This document shows, piece by piece, positions 35,696-49,500 of a stretch of DNA of 64,000 bases. The notes beneath the pieces were generated by a model. That model ran no database searches and had not been told where the DNA came from. It worked only from the letters and a program-made list of their open reading frames with translations. The translations under genes were made by a program, and so were the position numbers. How positions within the stretch are numbered: the stretch's first letter is position 1; the number at the start of each line of letters is the position of its first letter. Origin of the DNA: Formicarius rufipectus (taxonomy: Eukaryota > Chordata > Aves > Passeriformes > Formicariidae); assembly GCA_013399695.1 (NCBI GenBank), contig VXAU01004427.1, forward strand, positions 62,001-126,000, read 5' to 3'.

Positions 35696-37670
35696 TCCAC
35701 AGCTGTTAGCAATAGGCTTTACACATGGCCACAAGGAATGGGATGATTCTGTATCAAGCCATTTTGGAAACATTAAGAATTGAGGTTGAGAGAATTGTTT
35801 TGTTTGTTAATATATGCTATATATTGGGGCTATTTTCTAGCTAATTCATACCCAGGCTCTGTTAGTTGCCAAAAGTCCTAACAACACAATACTGGGAAAA
35901 GAGAACTATCTCCTCGATACATTTATAGTCTTTAAAGATTATGTACAATAATTTATCCATATCTAGATGCCATTGTTAAGGCCAGTAAGACAGGTGTATC
36001 TAGCACTGGATCTGTGCAAGCAGTACTCCTAGGAAAGAAAGATTAAAAGTGAAAGTGCAGGCAAGGTGGTCAAAGTACATGACAGATTGTTTTAGTCTGG
36101 TTTTAATCAGGTAACTCCACTATTTAGCACAATTACACCCTTCCACATGCTGAGTGCTGTTGTCTCAGGAGTCAAGCAGTGAACAAAGAAAATCTCTGCT
36201 CTGCTGACTCCAGAGTTGTGGGTTTTTTCAAATACATTATTTATTGATTATTGTAAGTTTTGCATTGGTTATAAGAATAGATGTTGTCACTGTTCCAAGA
36301 ATCTAATAAACACACCTAGCCATCAAACACAATAAAAGCAGAAAAAAAATTCTTGAAGGACTGGTGACATCTGACGCTGATAAGAGAATTATAGGTAGCT
36401 TTTCTGAATAAATACCTAAAAACTTGAAATAGTTTTCGAGTGAAATTGGATGAAAAGACAGAAGTACCACTTGAGCATAAGAACTATCAGTGTTCCCCAG
36501 AAACATACCATGAGAAAAAATATTTAGATAAGGAAAATGGGAAGGGTCTAGTCCAGTTTTGCTGCTGCTAATAAGTGATTTTCCACTGACTTCACAGGTC
36601 TAATATGACCAAAGGCAGGAGTTAGCAAAAAGGCCTGTGAAGAGTGAGCATTGGATAAAGGGTATAAAGAATAAGGGCAGATTGGGCTGGAAATATAATG
36701 AAGTCAGAATAAGCCTGAACTTTCACAAATAAAGTATTGAACTGATTGCAAAGGGAGGATCTCTAATATTTCACAGCCAAAAAGTCATCCTTCACTTAAC
36801 TTTAGATCTCTCCTTTAAATCAAATTATAGGGGATACGCAACATTGCTATCATCCTCTTAAAAAGGTCTAAACTCCAGTTGTCCCAAGTAGCTTCACCTC
36901 CTATTGGCCTGTCATTTTATAATAAATACTAGAAGCAATAATCCCCATTGAAACTCTGCTATCATGATACCAAGATTGGCTTGCATGGATATTCGGTCAT
37001 TGTCTGCCAGGGAGGTAATCAGAAAGCTATTAAAGCTGTCTGGCTGTGCAGACATTTTACTCAGTGTTCACCAAGTCTTTAATTTCTGCAAGTGTACATC
37101 AGAGTTTGATCTGCTGAGTGGGAAAGGAGGGAAGAAGATCAAGCTCTAAAATCTCTTTTGTATCAGGTTGAAATTTGTGTTTAAAATCAAGCCTGATCAG
37201 TTCCCTAACATGGGTAAAAGTCCTGTGTAAGAGGCCATGTCACTCTCCATTCGAATGGCCAGAAGCCATAGTTTCCACAAGAAACAAAAGCAACTAAAAG
37301 CTTTAAATCCTATCCCATTGTAGGAACACAATTGAATTCTCTTGCCAACATGAGGACAGAGTATACATAGTCACTGCATAGGACTCACAGTCTGTGTGGG
37401 AATTACTAAAGTCTAGCTGCAAGATTTCCATATACAGACATTTCCTGCCATGAGAATGTTACAGTACTAAGTCAGCATCCAAAGTAATCTAAAGAACAAA
37501 TAGTAAGCCTCTAGAATAGTGAAAAGGGAAAAAATTATACACAAAGATCACTTCATGCATTCAATACAGGCATTTAAAGTAGAAGATACCAAGGTCATAT
37601 TCTGCAGCCTTTATTCAGGCACATCAATAGGAGTGGGTTATTAAAGTAAAGCCTGAGGCAGTATCTGACC

Positions 37671-37699
37671 TTTTTCTTTTTTTTTTTTTTCTTTTTCTC
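37671..37699. repeat. T-rich tract
   Basis: Twenty-five T in 29 bases, interrupted by single c (ttttt c tttttttttttttt c ttttt pattern). Low complexity. Confidence 0.85.
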
Positions 37700-37860
37700 C
37701 TTTGGATAAGATGATGATGAGATGCTGCCCAGGAATAGAACTCTAGGACATACAAAATTCAAACACACATTTGTAATTGAATAGTATTTAAGTTTCAAAG
37801 CATGGTCGCAAAGAAACTCTATGAGTATCAGTAGAAGAGACAAAAGATTCTTGGGTCTAT

Positions 37861-38040
37861 AGTGTGTTAATATAAATCTAATCTTGCTATAAACAAAGCA
37901 AAGGGAGTTTAATTAATCAGCCATTATCTCAGCCACATTTTAAGTGAACACGGCAATTCCCATGAAGGCTTGATGGCCTTCCAAACTGTTAAATTAATTT
38001 TGTGGCACAAAGTGAACTAATAAAGGTAACACATGCTGAA
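37861..38040. promoter_or_regulatory. Candidate conserved non-coding element
   Basis: The block contains a forkhead-type ataaaca with an overlapping SOX/TCF-like aacaaag (37889-37898), a tttaattaatc homeodomain site (37908-37918) and ttaaattaattt near 37989. The intervening sequence is non-repetitive and of medium GC. Such mixed FOX/homeodomain clusters are typical of deeply conserved developmental enhancers. This is inferred from composition only. Confidence 0.3.
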
Positions 38041-38923
38041 GCAACCCTTCCCACCCACCTCCCAGGGAATGTGGTTTAGCATAAAGAGAGGAGAGAGGTG
38101 TAGGCTGTGACTGTGTCAGTTCCAAAATCCAACTCATTCTTCTGACCTTGAATCCTGTTGCTCAGTATGGAGAGAAACAAGATTTCCCGAGAATTGTCAT
38201 GATGGAGAGCAGGTCCTTCTTCCACAAGCAGTTTAGGTTAAAAAATACTTCTGTGTGTCCATATACATAGACATCTGAGAGGAAAGTAGTCATTGCCCAT
38301 GTCAGCTCTCCTTCCACGTGTCTCAGCTCAATCCTGCTATAAAGACAGACAAGAACTCTTAGGTCTATAGTGATTTTCCACTGTTCTCTCACTTCCCTTT
38401 TCCCTTTTGCTATGACTAATGACCTCCAATTATATTATTCATATTAAAAACCATAATAAACTACAAGAAAGCATTTGCTTTTCTATGTGCCCAGGTGGTA
38501 GACCTGTGCAGGGAAGCAGAGTGATAGTGTCCCAAACCTAGCTCTTATGTTAGTTCCCAGCACTAATATAACACTTAGTAGCTGTTCCATATACTTCCAG
38601 CAGCTCACTGCTACCATTATTGATCATTACTTCATAAGATTAATTAATGTTATCAGAGCAGCTCTTACAGGTGATATAACAGGCACCTGAAAACATTTGT
38701 GTGCCACTGCAAATGGTATACAGATACATATTTTGCCTGAACACTTACATGCCTTGCATAAATGAATAATTATCTTGCTTGTGTGCTTAGAACAACTTGA
38801 TTTTTACTGAATTTTCCGATTTCAGCTTCTTCTAGAAGAAAGAAGCTTTTAAAAACATATTAAAATAACCACGGCACACAATGACAGAGGAATCCCTCCA
38901 TCCATGTGTGCTGGGCTGCACTT

Positions 38924-39000
38924 GGTGCCCCCCTCTAGGGACTCAGCTGCCTCATGAAGAGCGTGTGGTTTACGCACGTGTAACATCTCCCTCTACTGGC
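38924..39000 (-). promoter_or_regulatory. Two CTCF-like cores flanking an E-box
   Basis: On the minus strand, ggtgcccccctctaggg (38924-38940) and ctccctctactggc (38987-39000) both resemble the reverse complement of the CTCF core in the same orientation. A perfect CACGTG E-box lies between at 38975-38980. The first copy has one extra c relative to consensus. Occupancy cannot be judged from sequence. Confidence 0.35.
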
Positions 39001-42000
39001 TAAAACCGTAGGAATACTTTAATTTCCACGCAGGAAGATTTTACCTGGAGTGAGAATCTCCAGAGCATTTCACCTCCCATCCTCTAGTTCTTACACACTT
39101 GTCATATCTCTCTGTAGCCCTAAAGCAGACAAGGTTTGTGTGATGGAACGGGCAGTGATGAACTGGGTGTGATTCCCCTGAAACCCTGGATACTAAAGGC
39201 CTTGGTGAAATGCTTTGAAGACAAGGAGACATCAAGCAAGTGCTGTAGGGCCATTCCTGGGAACCCAGGACTAAAGGGGACAGACAGTTGCTTTGCAGGA
39301 CCTTTTGTCTAGGATTCCAAGTAATGTCTGATTTAGCAAGATTGCTTATTAAGTGATTATTAAGAGATGGTGAATCTCAAGAGTCTTCAGTAAAACCAAA
39401 GTCCAGTGGTTAAACATTGAGGTTTTACCAAATCTCAGTTCTTTACTCTTTAAAGACCACTGAAGCCATAACTCAGTGTTATTGTGCACCCCACACTAAG
39501 AGCACTGTATTGTATCTGTATTGTTTTCAAATGCTCAATAGCTGACACAACTGATGCCAAATTATCTTGATATGTTCTGAGAATAAGAAATGCTCACTTA
39601 TGAACACACTCCAGATGGCAAGGCACAGCTGGGATACTCCATCAGGAGAATTTCACCACACAGCACTGACACTCACCTTCAGTTTCCAACACTGCATTCC
39701 ATTCTTTCTCACACCTTGGAGAACTGATGGTTTGAACTTTTAGTAGGTTGGGGTTTTTTTAGTAATTGTAGCTGCTACAACTGGGAGGGTACAATTTCCA
39801 TACGCCCCAACACCAAATGGCTTTAAACTGACGTAATGATATTCTAAAGTTAACCTTCTCTTTTCTAAGTTGATGCCAGAGTTGTCCATGTAGACCTTCT
39901 GTAGTCAAGAAACACTGAAAAGATGATACGTTTTGTTAAAAACTAGTAATTCACATCAACCCGTCTGAGATGTGGCCTACACTACAAATTCTTGATCTAT
40001 AGGCTACAGACACTAATGTTTTTCCTGCTACAAGATTGTCAAGTTCAACAAATAATTCAACAGCTATTTGTGTTACAGCTCACACAATTGTAAATAATGG
40101 GGAAAAAAGAGTTATTCATAGCAAGAGAATTTTATCCTTTGTTCCCCACCTTTTAAAAGACTTTTAAATTCACCATTCTTTCCCTTTTATTTCCCTTCTT
40201 CCTTTGTTTGATAAGCTTTTTCTAAAATTCCCTTCCCTATATCCTGCATGGATGGTAAAACCATTCATGCAGAATTCATCACAGGAAAAGAAACATAATA
40301 TCTCATTCCCATATTCCCAAGAGGGAATTAACTGTAATTACCAGTCCTTGGGGTACTGGCATAGAAAATAAACAGGAGAAACCACTACAGCCAAGTTGTC
40401 AGGGAAACTGATAGCACACTGGTAGCTCAGGAAAACGGTCTATTTGAAACGCTTTCTACTAAGTACCCAAGCAAACTATAGTGTTGTTTGTGGGGATAAG
40501 AGGTGCACAAAGCCTGAAAGCATTATTGCCTTTGAAAGGCTCAGTAACTCCTGGCTGTTGTGGGGGAGCTTCTGACAGAAGGGATACTTGCTACCTTTTT
40601 CAGCAGACATGGGCTTCTATGAATAGCACTTGGCTAATTCCCCCTTTTTGGAAGTCGTGAGGAAGCTTTTCATTGTATAGCCCATTCTATAGAACTCCTA
40701 GAGCCAAAAGATAAGAACGACATTTTTCTAAGGAAATTGTCCAATTCTAAGTGGGCTTTTAAAAAATTATTTGTGCCCAGCCCTGCCCCATTTCCTTTGC
40801 TGCTCAAGGGGCAACAATCATCCTGTACAGCCAGCAGCAGACAGACTTTTCCAACAGAACTTTGTTACTTTCAGTCCTGCATGAATACATGAAAGAACAC
40901 CACTTGGCAGATTCCAAACACACAGGCAGCTTCTCTAAGCTACAGCTAGGTCGCAGAGATAAGGTGCAGCATGAGGTTGTGATGATGAGGCAGACTTCAG
41001 ACTGTAACATGACCACACCTTAAGGCACGCTGGGAACAGGTTGCTGGGATGTTAAAAAGGCTCCAATAGCCCTCCCTACACAAATACACTCACACAGTGT
41101 CTTGTTTTGCTGTGCTGCTTGCCACAAACACACACAACTACAACTATGGATGGGAGAGCAGAAGATGACTGCTAGAGAGGGGTTTTCTTTGTGCTATAAC
41201 TGCACTTGAAGTAGTATTTTTGTGAGCAGAGTAATGCAGATAAAAAGAGAAAATGCAACACGCCGATGCCATCTCATCTCTCAAGTTGACCTTGCTGCGA
41301 ACAGCTGACCAGTGACAGCAAGTACATTAACTGTGGGCCACAGTAGACTGTGGAAAGAGGGACAAGAGATCCTAGGCTTTAGCCTAACCCAGGACTGCAG
41401 TGGATATGTAACAAATAAATAAATGTCTTTATATACTATGTGAGGAGGTGTCCCAGTGAACTGGTGGTTAAAGGTGTGGACCTCTCACAAAAGATGCCTA
41501 ACATCACGTTCCAGAAGCTTAAACAGCTGGTAGCAGATTTCACATTATCACTGTGTCGACATAGATCAGACAAAGAGATTTCTCTTCAAAAATACATGAG
41601 AGAGTTTTGCTTATTCTAAACATAATCCTTGCAAGGTGGGGGGCAAAGCCCAAGAGCTAAAAACTTGATGACAACAATAGCAGGTTAACATCAGAGTCAA
41701 GATTAAGATTTTGGGGACTATCCCAAGGTTTTCCTTCCCATCTCCTCTCTCTCAGAAATATCGAATCATATCAATATTTATTTGCTTACAAATTTAGAAA
41801 TCTGCTAAAGACAAAGTTTTGTGACCTAATTTTACCTTCTACTTTGCAGGTTATGGAAAGTTTCCTGCATGGCTCAGTCATAGCGTATCAAAGTTTTCCT
41901 CCTTCTCCGATTACTCAATTTGCCTGCTTGAACTACAAACCTACTAGCCCTGGAGATTCATCCAACTTGTACCTACTTATCCTCCTCAAAAGTGCTTGCC

Positions 42001-44315
42001 ATCTCTGGCTCTCTTTCACCTTAGAGCGTGAGGATGTGCACGCACATATATAAGGTGTGTTAAGAGGTTAAAAGGGTGAATTTGTGCTGGAAGCATCATG
42101 TAGATGATTGGAGCCTCAGCTTGGCACAAGAAGAAAGGCCAAGACATGCCAGAGTTTGCAGAGACATATTCCTCAATTTGCTTGAGCTGTGCTTGGCGCT
42201 CAGACTCCTAGCAAAGACCACAAGACTGAAGGTCACCATGTTCATAGACAGTTGTTAAGCACCTGAGTGCACACACAGCTGATTCAACTCACATCTGAGG
42301 CCCTGCCACCAAGGAGTCTTTGCCACATACATTCCTCCCTGTACAGGGCTTCTCCTTCCCCTGACAAGAGGCAGCCATTACACTCAGATCATTCATTTCA
42401 CTGGCTATAAAATTCCAGAGCAGGGCAGCCTAGCCTGCAGTTTTGCCTTTCTCTGCTGTGAGGAAAAATGTTCTCTGTAGTTCTCCAGGTTACCAAGCAC
42501 ACACTGGAAAACTACTGGGGCTAAAGGAGCATGGGAAAAAGAGTGAAACCCAAATCTATAGCCCCAAGGGCAAGAAGGGATTGCACAGCACTGTCTGAAC
42601 AGTGTGCCTGCCACACTTGACTTTCCTCAGCAGTGCTTACATTCATCTTCCTTCTACATAAACCTGTTTCAGTCACCCATGCCAGGTCTTGAAAGAAGAG
42701 CTGGCAGACACCTGCAGCAAAGTCCCTATTCTATGAAAATTGCCCTGTTGCAAACAACAATCAGGAAGGATAGTCTTGCAGAGGCTGGGACTCTGGTTCT
42801 GTTCAATTCACAGCTCAGCAATCAATTTCCATAGTGAGATAGAGAAAGGCACTCTCTGTACTTCAACAACCAATGCATAATAGGAAACAGCGCAGCCTTT
42901 CTCTCAAAGGCACCTTTTACTGGTCTGCAGAACTAGGCTCTAAGGTTACAGATACACAGTATAAGCTATAAGGATTTTGAAGTATCTGAACTCTTGAGAT
43001 TAATTTAGAGAGTGGAAGACAGTCACATTAACTGTAGCTAGGGTCAGTTAGCCCTGATGAAAAGCAGGATCTGTCCCATAGGATGCCAGCTGGGTACATT
43101 TCTCTTTCTATCACTAAGCTCAAGACCCTTGAGAGAAGTAAGAACTTGCCAAATGTCCCCGGCACAGGGTGACAAGACAAAGTTAATGCTGATGCTGCTC
43201 AAGTCTCTTGGTGAATAATCCCTCTGGCAAACATACTCATTTCATTTCACTGAGAACACAGCAACTCTGTCTTGGGTCTTCTCTAGAGAAAGAGGAAAAT
43301 GTTTCCATATGAAGTTGGCGAGAGGGTAAGTAAAAATAGGAGTGCGGACCCCTTGGAAAATAGAGGCTCTGCAAGTAACACAGGTCATGGTGAAGCAGAG
43401 AAACCTGGCAGGTGGGACAGGAAAAGGAGAAGTACAGCACTGTAAAAGGAGCACAGTAACAGACAAACACATCAATATTGGTATATAATAACACTTAACA
43501 AGTATTTGGAATTGTAAAACCCTGACACCATCACCAATCTTGATAACAACAGACCATGTGCACACACTGACACCCAATGCATTTTGGTGTCTTGTTCCCA
43601 TTAGCTTTAATAGCGGTTATTCATTAACTAGGATTTGGTGACTTTCAACTTCCATGCATGTCCCATGAGTTTGCACTGAAGTACAGGTAAGGCCATTAAT
43701 TGGGACAGTGTCTCTCCAGAGGATGCTGGTTCTAGGAAAAAGGGCAACATCACTTTGGGAGCTGCTAGGTCCAAAGTCATGCTGTGTCTTGAACATATGA
43801 TAGCTTTCAAAGTTGGTTTTGTTTTTTCTGCAGACCTGTTCCCTAATGGTATCACCTACTGCATGTTCTAGCTTGAACTAAGCAACACCCTACTCACAAG
43901 AAGTAATTTTGCAAGAAATTGAGGTGATTTCAGCACATTTCAAAGTATTAAAATCAGTTTAGCAAGTATCAAACTCCAAAGTAAAGTAGATAATAGGCAT
44001 TAATCATCCAAGTAAATCCATTAGTCAGTTGCACAGCATCCATGGCTGTTCCTGCACCTACAGCACCAGTGAAGTCAGAATGAAACATCAGCCTTCCCCA
44101 ACTTGCTAGACCAAATCCATGTTACTTGAGCAAAATAAAAAATTCCAGCTCTTGTAATCTCCTCCTTTACTTCTGCTAATTACTCTGGTACAGAGATTTC
44201 AAAACCACTTTTATGCCACAATAGAAAGGTAATGGCTCATCTAGCCTGCAGAGTTATAATTACTACAAATATATTTGAAATGCAGATAATGATTATGAAT
44301 AGTATGTTTCCACAG

Positions 44316-44415
44316 GCAAAAGCCAAAATGAGCAAGCAGACTGATGACTGTCACCTGACTGCCAGTCTTCTAAAACTCCTCCAGAAAGATCAACACCACT
44401 GCCTAAAAGCTATAG
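44316..44415 (+). other. Exon-like 100-nt segment
   Basis: It is bounded by tttccacag on the left and tatag|gtatgt on the right, a reasonable acceptor and a good donor. It is open in one frame throughout (AKAKMSKQTDDCHL at the start, QKDQHHCLKAI at the end). Composition is higher in C/G than its flanks. I do not recognise a family. It lies on the same strand as the terminal-exon-like segment at 46484. It could be a lncRNA exon, a coding exon of an unidentified gene, or chance. Confidence 0.2.
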
Positions 44416-46483
44416 GTATGTGTCTCAGACATCCTCTGATATTTTGTGTTTCCTCATATTATCACTTGAAGTGTTTTTTCAGAGGTTTGGCTGATTTTTT
44501 TCCATATTTTGTCAATTTTGCTGTTAGCAAAGAACATTAAATAAAGGATCACAAAACAAACATTATCTTTCACTCTGGAAGGTCCCACTTCAGTCAACCA
44601 TTAACTGCTGTGGAAATAGTCGTTCAATATTTATACATATTTAATGCTTAGGATATCTAGATTGATTAAAAAGCTAAACAAATTAAGATGTGAATTTATA
44701 TGTTTGTAATTCATTTACATAGACAATTAGATATATCAATCCAGTTCCATGTGATTGCAGACAATCCCCTTAGTTTGCTAAAATCACAAAGTTCCATACC
44801 TAGGAAATAAGTCCAGGTCCTTAAAATTCCCTATTTAAACTATCCCCATTTCTGAAATTCAAGAGGAAGAAGTTGGTGAAGAAAGGAAAACCAAAGGAAA
44901 ACAACAAAAATATTGATTTTCCTTTAAAAAAAAAAAAAGGAAGTATTCTAATCTTATGGAAGAAAGTGTTCTGGAAGTTTGAAGTTCTACTTATAATCCA
45001 AATGTAAAGGATGGAGGGGTTCTGAAGAGACCAGACAGGTATTTTTGTCAAGCCACAGTTAATGACTATTTTCATTTCTCTTAGTCAGAGTGTCCAGAAA
45101 GATTTTACCTTAAAAAGACCACAGCAAACATCTTAAGAACAGAGATCTGCTGCTCAGTTACCGCCAGTATTGCATGTATTTACCTCAGCACATGCCAGTT
45201 CAGAAGTCAAATGTTGTCTCTCCTGCTCCAAATGGTCAAAGATAAGAACATCACAAAAGCAAACTCTCAAGTAATACCTTCACCCTTGCCAAGTGGCTGC
45301 AACTTTGAGGTGCTTCCAGACTTCTCTCCTCCTGTGAGGTGAAATCAGAGCTGAGGAGAGAAGATACCCATCATGTAGGTAACTGTTAAGCAAAGAGACA
45401 AAGCCCTGTTTCTTGACAGCACTCCCATACTGCACACAGGCAGCCTCTTGCAAAGCCCCCAGGCTACATACTTCTGCCAGCTACCTACCTTGGAGCCATG
45501 TCCTTCAGGGCACTATAACACAGAAACTGGGTAGCAGTCATTTACATTACTTCCATATGGCCCTTGTCTGCTCATTCCTGATCCTACACCACCCCTTACC
45601 TGTGCTAGGATACCAACTGCACCAGGGCTGTTCTGTGAACCACACCAGGACCTGATTCAAGGTACACAGACAGGTTGTTTTTCAGACAGATCAGTCTTCT
45701 GATCCTCCCCACAGCTCCTCCCACACACATCGCTGTAGCAGCACAACTTGTAGCGGCACATGGGGAGGGTGGGAAAGAGACCCAAAGCAGGAAAACTCCT
45801 GAAAACAGAAGCTACTTAGACCATCTCCATTGCCAAAGTAACTTGGCAAGTAATCTGTTTACAAACCATTCTCAAACAAAGATTTAACACATCTGAATTC
45901 CTGAACTCTGAGCCTTACTCCTTATCCTCCATCAATCCCTGTTTCCGAGAAATCCATAAACCTAAGCTTGATAGCCATGTTTTGAAGATTTTTCTCTCAC
46001 TTGCAGTGAAGGTTAAGTAACCACCCTCACACCATCTCTCTCTGAAGAACACAAAGAACCAAAACCAGGCCAGGTAGGGGTGAATATTGTTAACTGGTTT
46101 GGGTTATTAATTCATGTTTGAAATATTTTATCTTACCAGATTCTTTTCGTGTTTCCACTTCTGTCTCAAGCAAGAACTCAGAAACTGTTGAAAACACACA
46201 GATAGACAGAAAGCAAAAAAAAAAAAAAAAATTAGACAAAAAGGGAGAAGAAAATGGGCAAACAATAAAAATGTTTGAGTCCCAAATTAAAATGAGTTTG
46301 TTTCCAGGTCATGTCTAGATTTAATCCTGGACGGTGTTTGCCTGAACCAATCTGTCCATTGTCAGTGAACAACTGGCAGTCAGAAAACACTTCAATAGTC
46401 TTCTCTTGAGTTATTTTGTACATTCCAGCTTCTTCATTGCCAACTGTTCAAACCTATTTGCAATGATTTGTTTTTCTTTCTAG
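44416..46483. other. Non-coding stretch between two exon-like segments
   Basis: AT-rich, with A-runs at 44926-44938 and 46215-46231. At 46136 an acceptor-like tatcttaccag precedes a short open segment (DSFRVSTSVSSKNSETVENT) that lacks a clear donor. No transposon was recognised. Confidence 0.4.
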
Positions 46484-46528
46484 TTTGAAGAATGTGATGA
46501 CAGTCAGTGCAAGAAAGCTGTACAATAG
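46484..46528 (+). other. Terminal-exon-like segment
   Basis: A very strong acceptor (tttgtttttctttctag) is followed by an open frame of 14 codons, FEECDDSQCKKAVQ, ending in TAG at 46526-46528. The Cys/Asp/Lys content is more protein-like than most frames here. I cannot link it to a known C terminus. Other frames stop as quickly. Chance is a serious alternative. Confidence 0.2.
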
Positions 46529-49500
46529 TTAATGTTGTGCAAGCACTGGAATGATGAGAAAACTGTTGTCAGTAAACATGGTCATTTCTCTAAAATGTAT
46601 TTATCCAATTGTTAGACTCGTGTAGTTCGTGCTGGTGTGGACTACTGGAATTACGGAATACTAAATCTGCAGAATGTTCTGTTAGTTCTATTGACAAACT
46701 AGAAAAAAATGAAGCTCAATACCTCAGGACCAGATGGGCCATCTTGTATGAAGAGCACATTCCCTAGAGAGCAAATGAAGATCTTAGCTATCACATACAG
46801 CTCCATAAACCATTAAGGAGACAAAACATTGTCTGTTCACAATTAAGTCAATAGTAAAACTTCAGTGGCATAAGGATCAGCACCAACATAAGAGCTGATC
46901 TGAAACACATGTCCAGGCCCTTACAGGCTACCTTGATGGAATGGTTCACCCATAATTGCTTCACTAGCAGTATTTCCCTCCTGAAAAACAAAGGCAATTG
47001 TTAGTAATACATTTTCAAGAAGGGAAAACCAGAAATTCTACCTGCTAAAAGACCTCTTTTCTTCCCACCCACTTTGAGCGGATTTTTTCCGCTCCTTGTC
47101 TCTGTCTCATTTCTCAGTCAAACTCCTAGCAGCTGCTTATTGAAGACTTCAATGGTGACTCTGGCTGGCTGGTGGCAGATTTTTTCTTTCAAAACAACAG
47201 ACAAAGAAGAATACACAATAAGAAAGATTTCTTCACAGTTTCCAACACAGTGAATGAGTAATTCCAAAGGTATCAAGAATTTCTTCCACTTGCAGTATTG
47301 CTCTCTTCTGCTTTATTTAGAGGCTATAAGAAAGAACTCACTTAAGATGTATCAACAGTGCTATACCACACAGAAGGATCTCCTTTGCAAGGGGGAAGGA
47401 TGTAATTAACAGTTGTCACATGTAAAAGTTAATTGCACATTATTCTTGTGCAATGGAGATTCCCGAATTTATTTCAATAGTTTATCAAGATAAAACAAGG
47501 TAAACAAAACAAGATAAAGCCCTAACAGCTCCACCCATCATTTATTCAAATGTTTAAACACTCTTTAAAATATAATTTAGTTTGCTGCTGAGTGACACAC
47601 ACATGGTATGTAAATAACCACACACAGGCTTTCCTCACTTCAAGGCTTTGATTTAAACCTCAGAGAAGATTCAAGAAGAAAGAGCAAACTGCAACTTGCC
47701 ACAAGTAAACTACACTCTTGAAAGCACATTGCATTCACCATAGCAATGGTAAGATCGGGGAGTGTTTATTGTGAGTCTCTGTGATACACGAAAATGCACA
47801 GCCACACACAAACGATACTCCAGCGATTCAGTTTTGATGTGCTGTTGGTCTTGCTCACTTTTACAAACATTTGATAGAGCTGCTGTTACTTAATCACCAC
47901 CACAGACCCAATTCCATGTGCAGATAAATCAACAAGAACATTCTTGTTATTCTGGCATGCCTTCTGTTAGCTCTTATAAAAGAGGTTTCCATTCTTGTAT
48001 GCCTATGAATAAAAGTTCCATCAATCAAAATCATTCATCAGTTTTGTAATGCCGCTCTGCCTGACCCTCAATGCCTCATGCAACAAGCAACCTGTTGAGT
48101 CTTTTTCTGTAAAGAAGAAGCCTATTCATCTAATCCCTCAAACAGAAAGAAATAGTGTGTTGGTCAGATTCATGCAAAAGGCACACTGTGGCAGCTCACT
48201 GAACCCCAGGATCCACCTCACCTTAAAACCCTTACCTTCTAGCATACAACAGGCAATACTGCAGTAACCAGACAAGTAGGCAGCTGACAACTGCATTTAA
48301 ACAGATTGGGCCTGGCCATCTTTAGGCCTATATTGTAATGAGAAGACTACAAGCAAGAATTATCTTTACATATCTTAGGTGTTGCTTATGATTCAGCACT
48401 TCAAGAAGGTGTACAGTAATATTCTCCTTTAGGATAAGGCAGCATAGGGTTTGTTTTACACTAGCCTACAGCATCTGAAAACTTGGAGTTGTGTAGGATA
48501 CAAAAGCAGAATTGAAATGGATTGAGTGATTTCAAGTACATCTTTGGTGATTTTCTCACACTGCAAAACAACTGCTAAGAGAAGGCTGACCCTAGCTTTT
48601 GATGTGGCCCTGATACAGAGACTATTCTAATCTGAGCTTTAATTATACATAAATAGCATCTGAAAGAAATTCTCTGTTGGAACTAATCCTTTCACACCCT
48701 GACCCATATATTTTTCCTTAGCCAACAGGAGACATTTCATAGATTAAACTATTAAATATTATTCTGGTTCAGACCTGCATCATAAATCCAAGACAACATT
48801 TTCAATTAGGACAGCCTGAAATGACCTGGTTTTCAATGTCCATTATCTGATACACCTATTTGTTTTAACTTATTATTCTAGTCATGGAGCTTGTCAAAAT
48901 TAGGCAGCATATCTGATTCTAAATTATACATTAGAACAAACCCTGGAATTATATATCTTTGCCTCTTTTCCAAGGCTCTCAATCCTATTTTCCTAAATCC
49001 AGCCTGACCAAGAATCTCCCTAGGTTATTAAATTGTTAACATTTCACAGACTTTTGTATTAAAGGCATGAAACTACTTAAAAATAAGTCTGAGAAAAGCA
49101 TAGGTTACCACAGATGGGGAAGTAGTGTCAAGAACTGAACATAAGAACTAGAAAGGAACTGGGTTGTGTCTTAGGACTGAGGGAAAAAAAAAAAGATTCA
49201 TTCTGAAGGAGTTCAAATTGCTTTGTATTTGAGGAAGAATACTCATTTCCTCATTCCCCATCCCAACCTAATTCACATTGCATGTCTTTCCCCAAAAACT
49301 TGCAATTACAGTAAGGAGGAATAGATTTGCAGATTTTATTTTACTGTATATGACTCTATAGTAATACACACACCAATTTATCTTAATGACTTCCTATGGA
49401 GAACAGAACATGCAACACAACTTTACGTTTTGTACTTAAAACTTTCCTGAACATTGCTTTTCTCTGATTTTAAATCGGTTTTTCTGCTCTTCCATGTCCT

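Larger units (their letters stand above)
35700..44315. other. Intronic or intergenic DNA with CNE-like and CTCF-like sites
   Basis: Unique AT-rich DNA. It holds a T-rich tract at 37671-37699, a FOX/homeodomain-rich block at 37861-38040, paired CTCF-like cores around 38924-39000, and a strong acceptor-like tract ending at 41849. The frame after 41850 is open to 42053 but shows no domain and is not called as a gene. Confidence 0.5.

Noticed and set aside
41850..42053. Open segment after a strong acceptor
   Set aside because: Protein-unlike composition, no convincing donor, no recognised homology.
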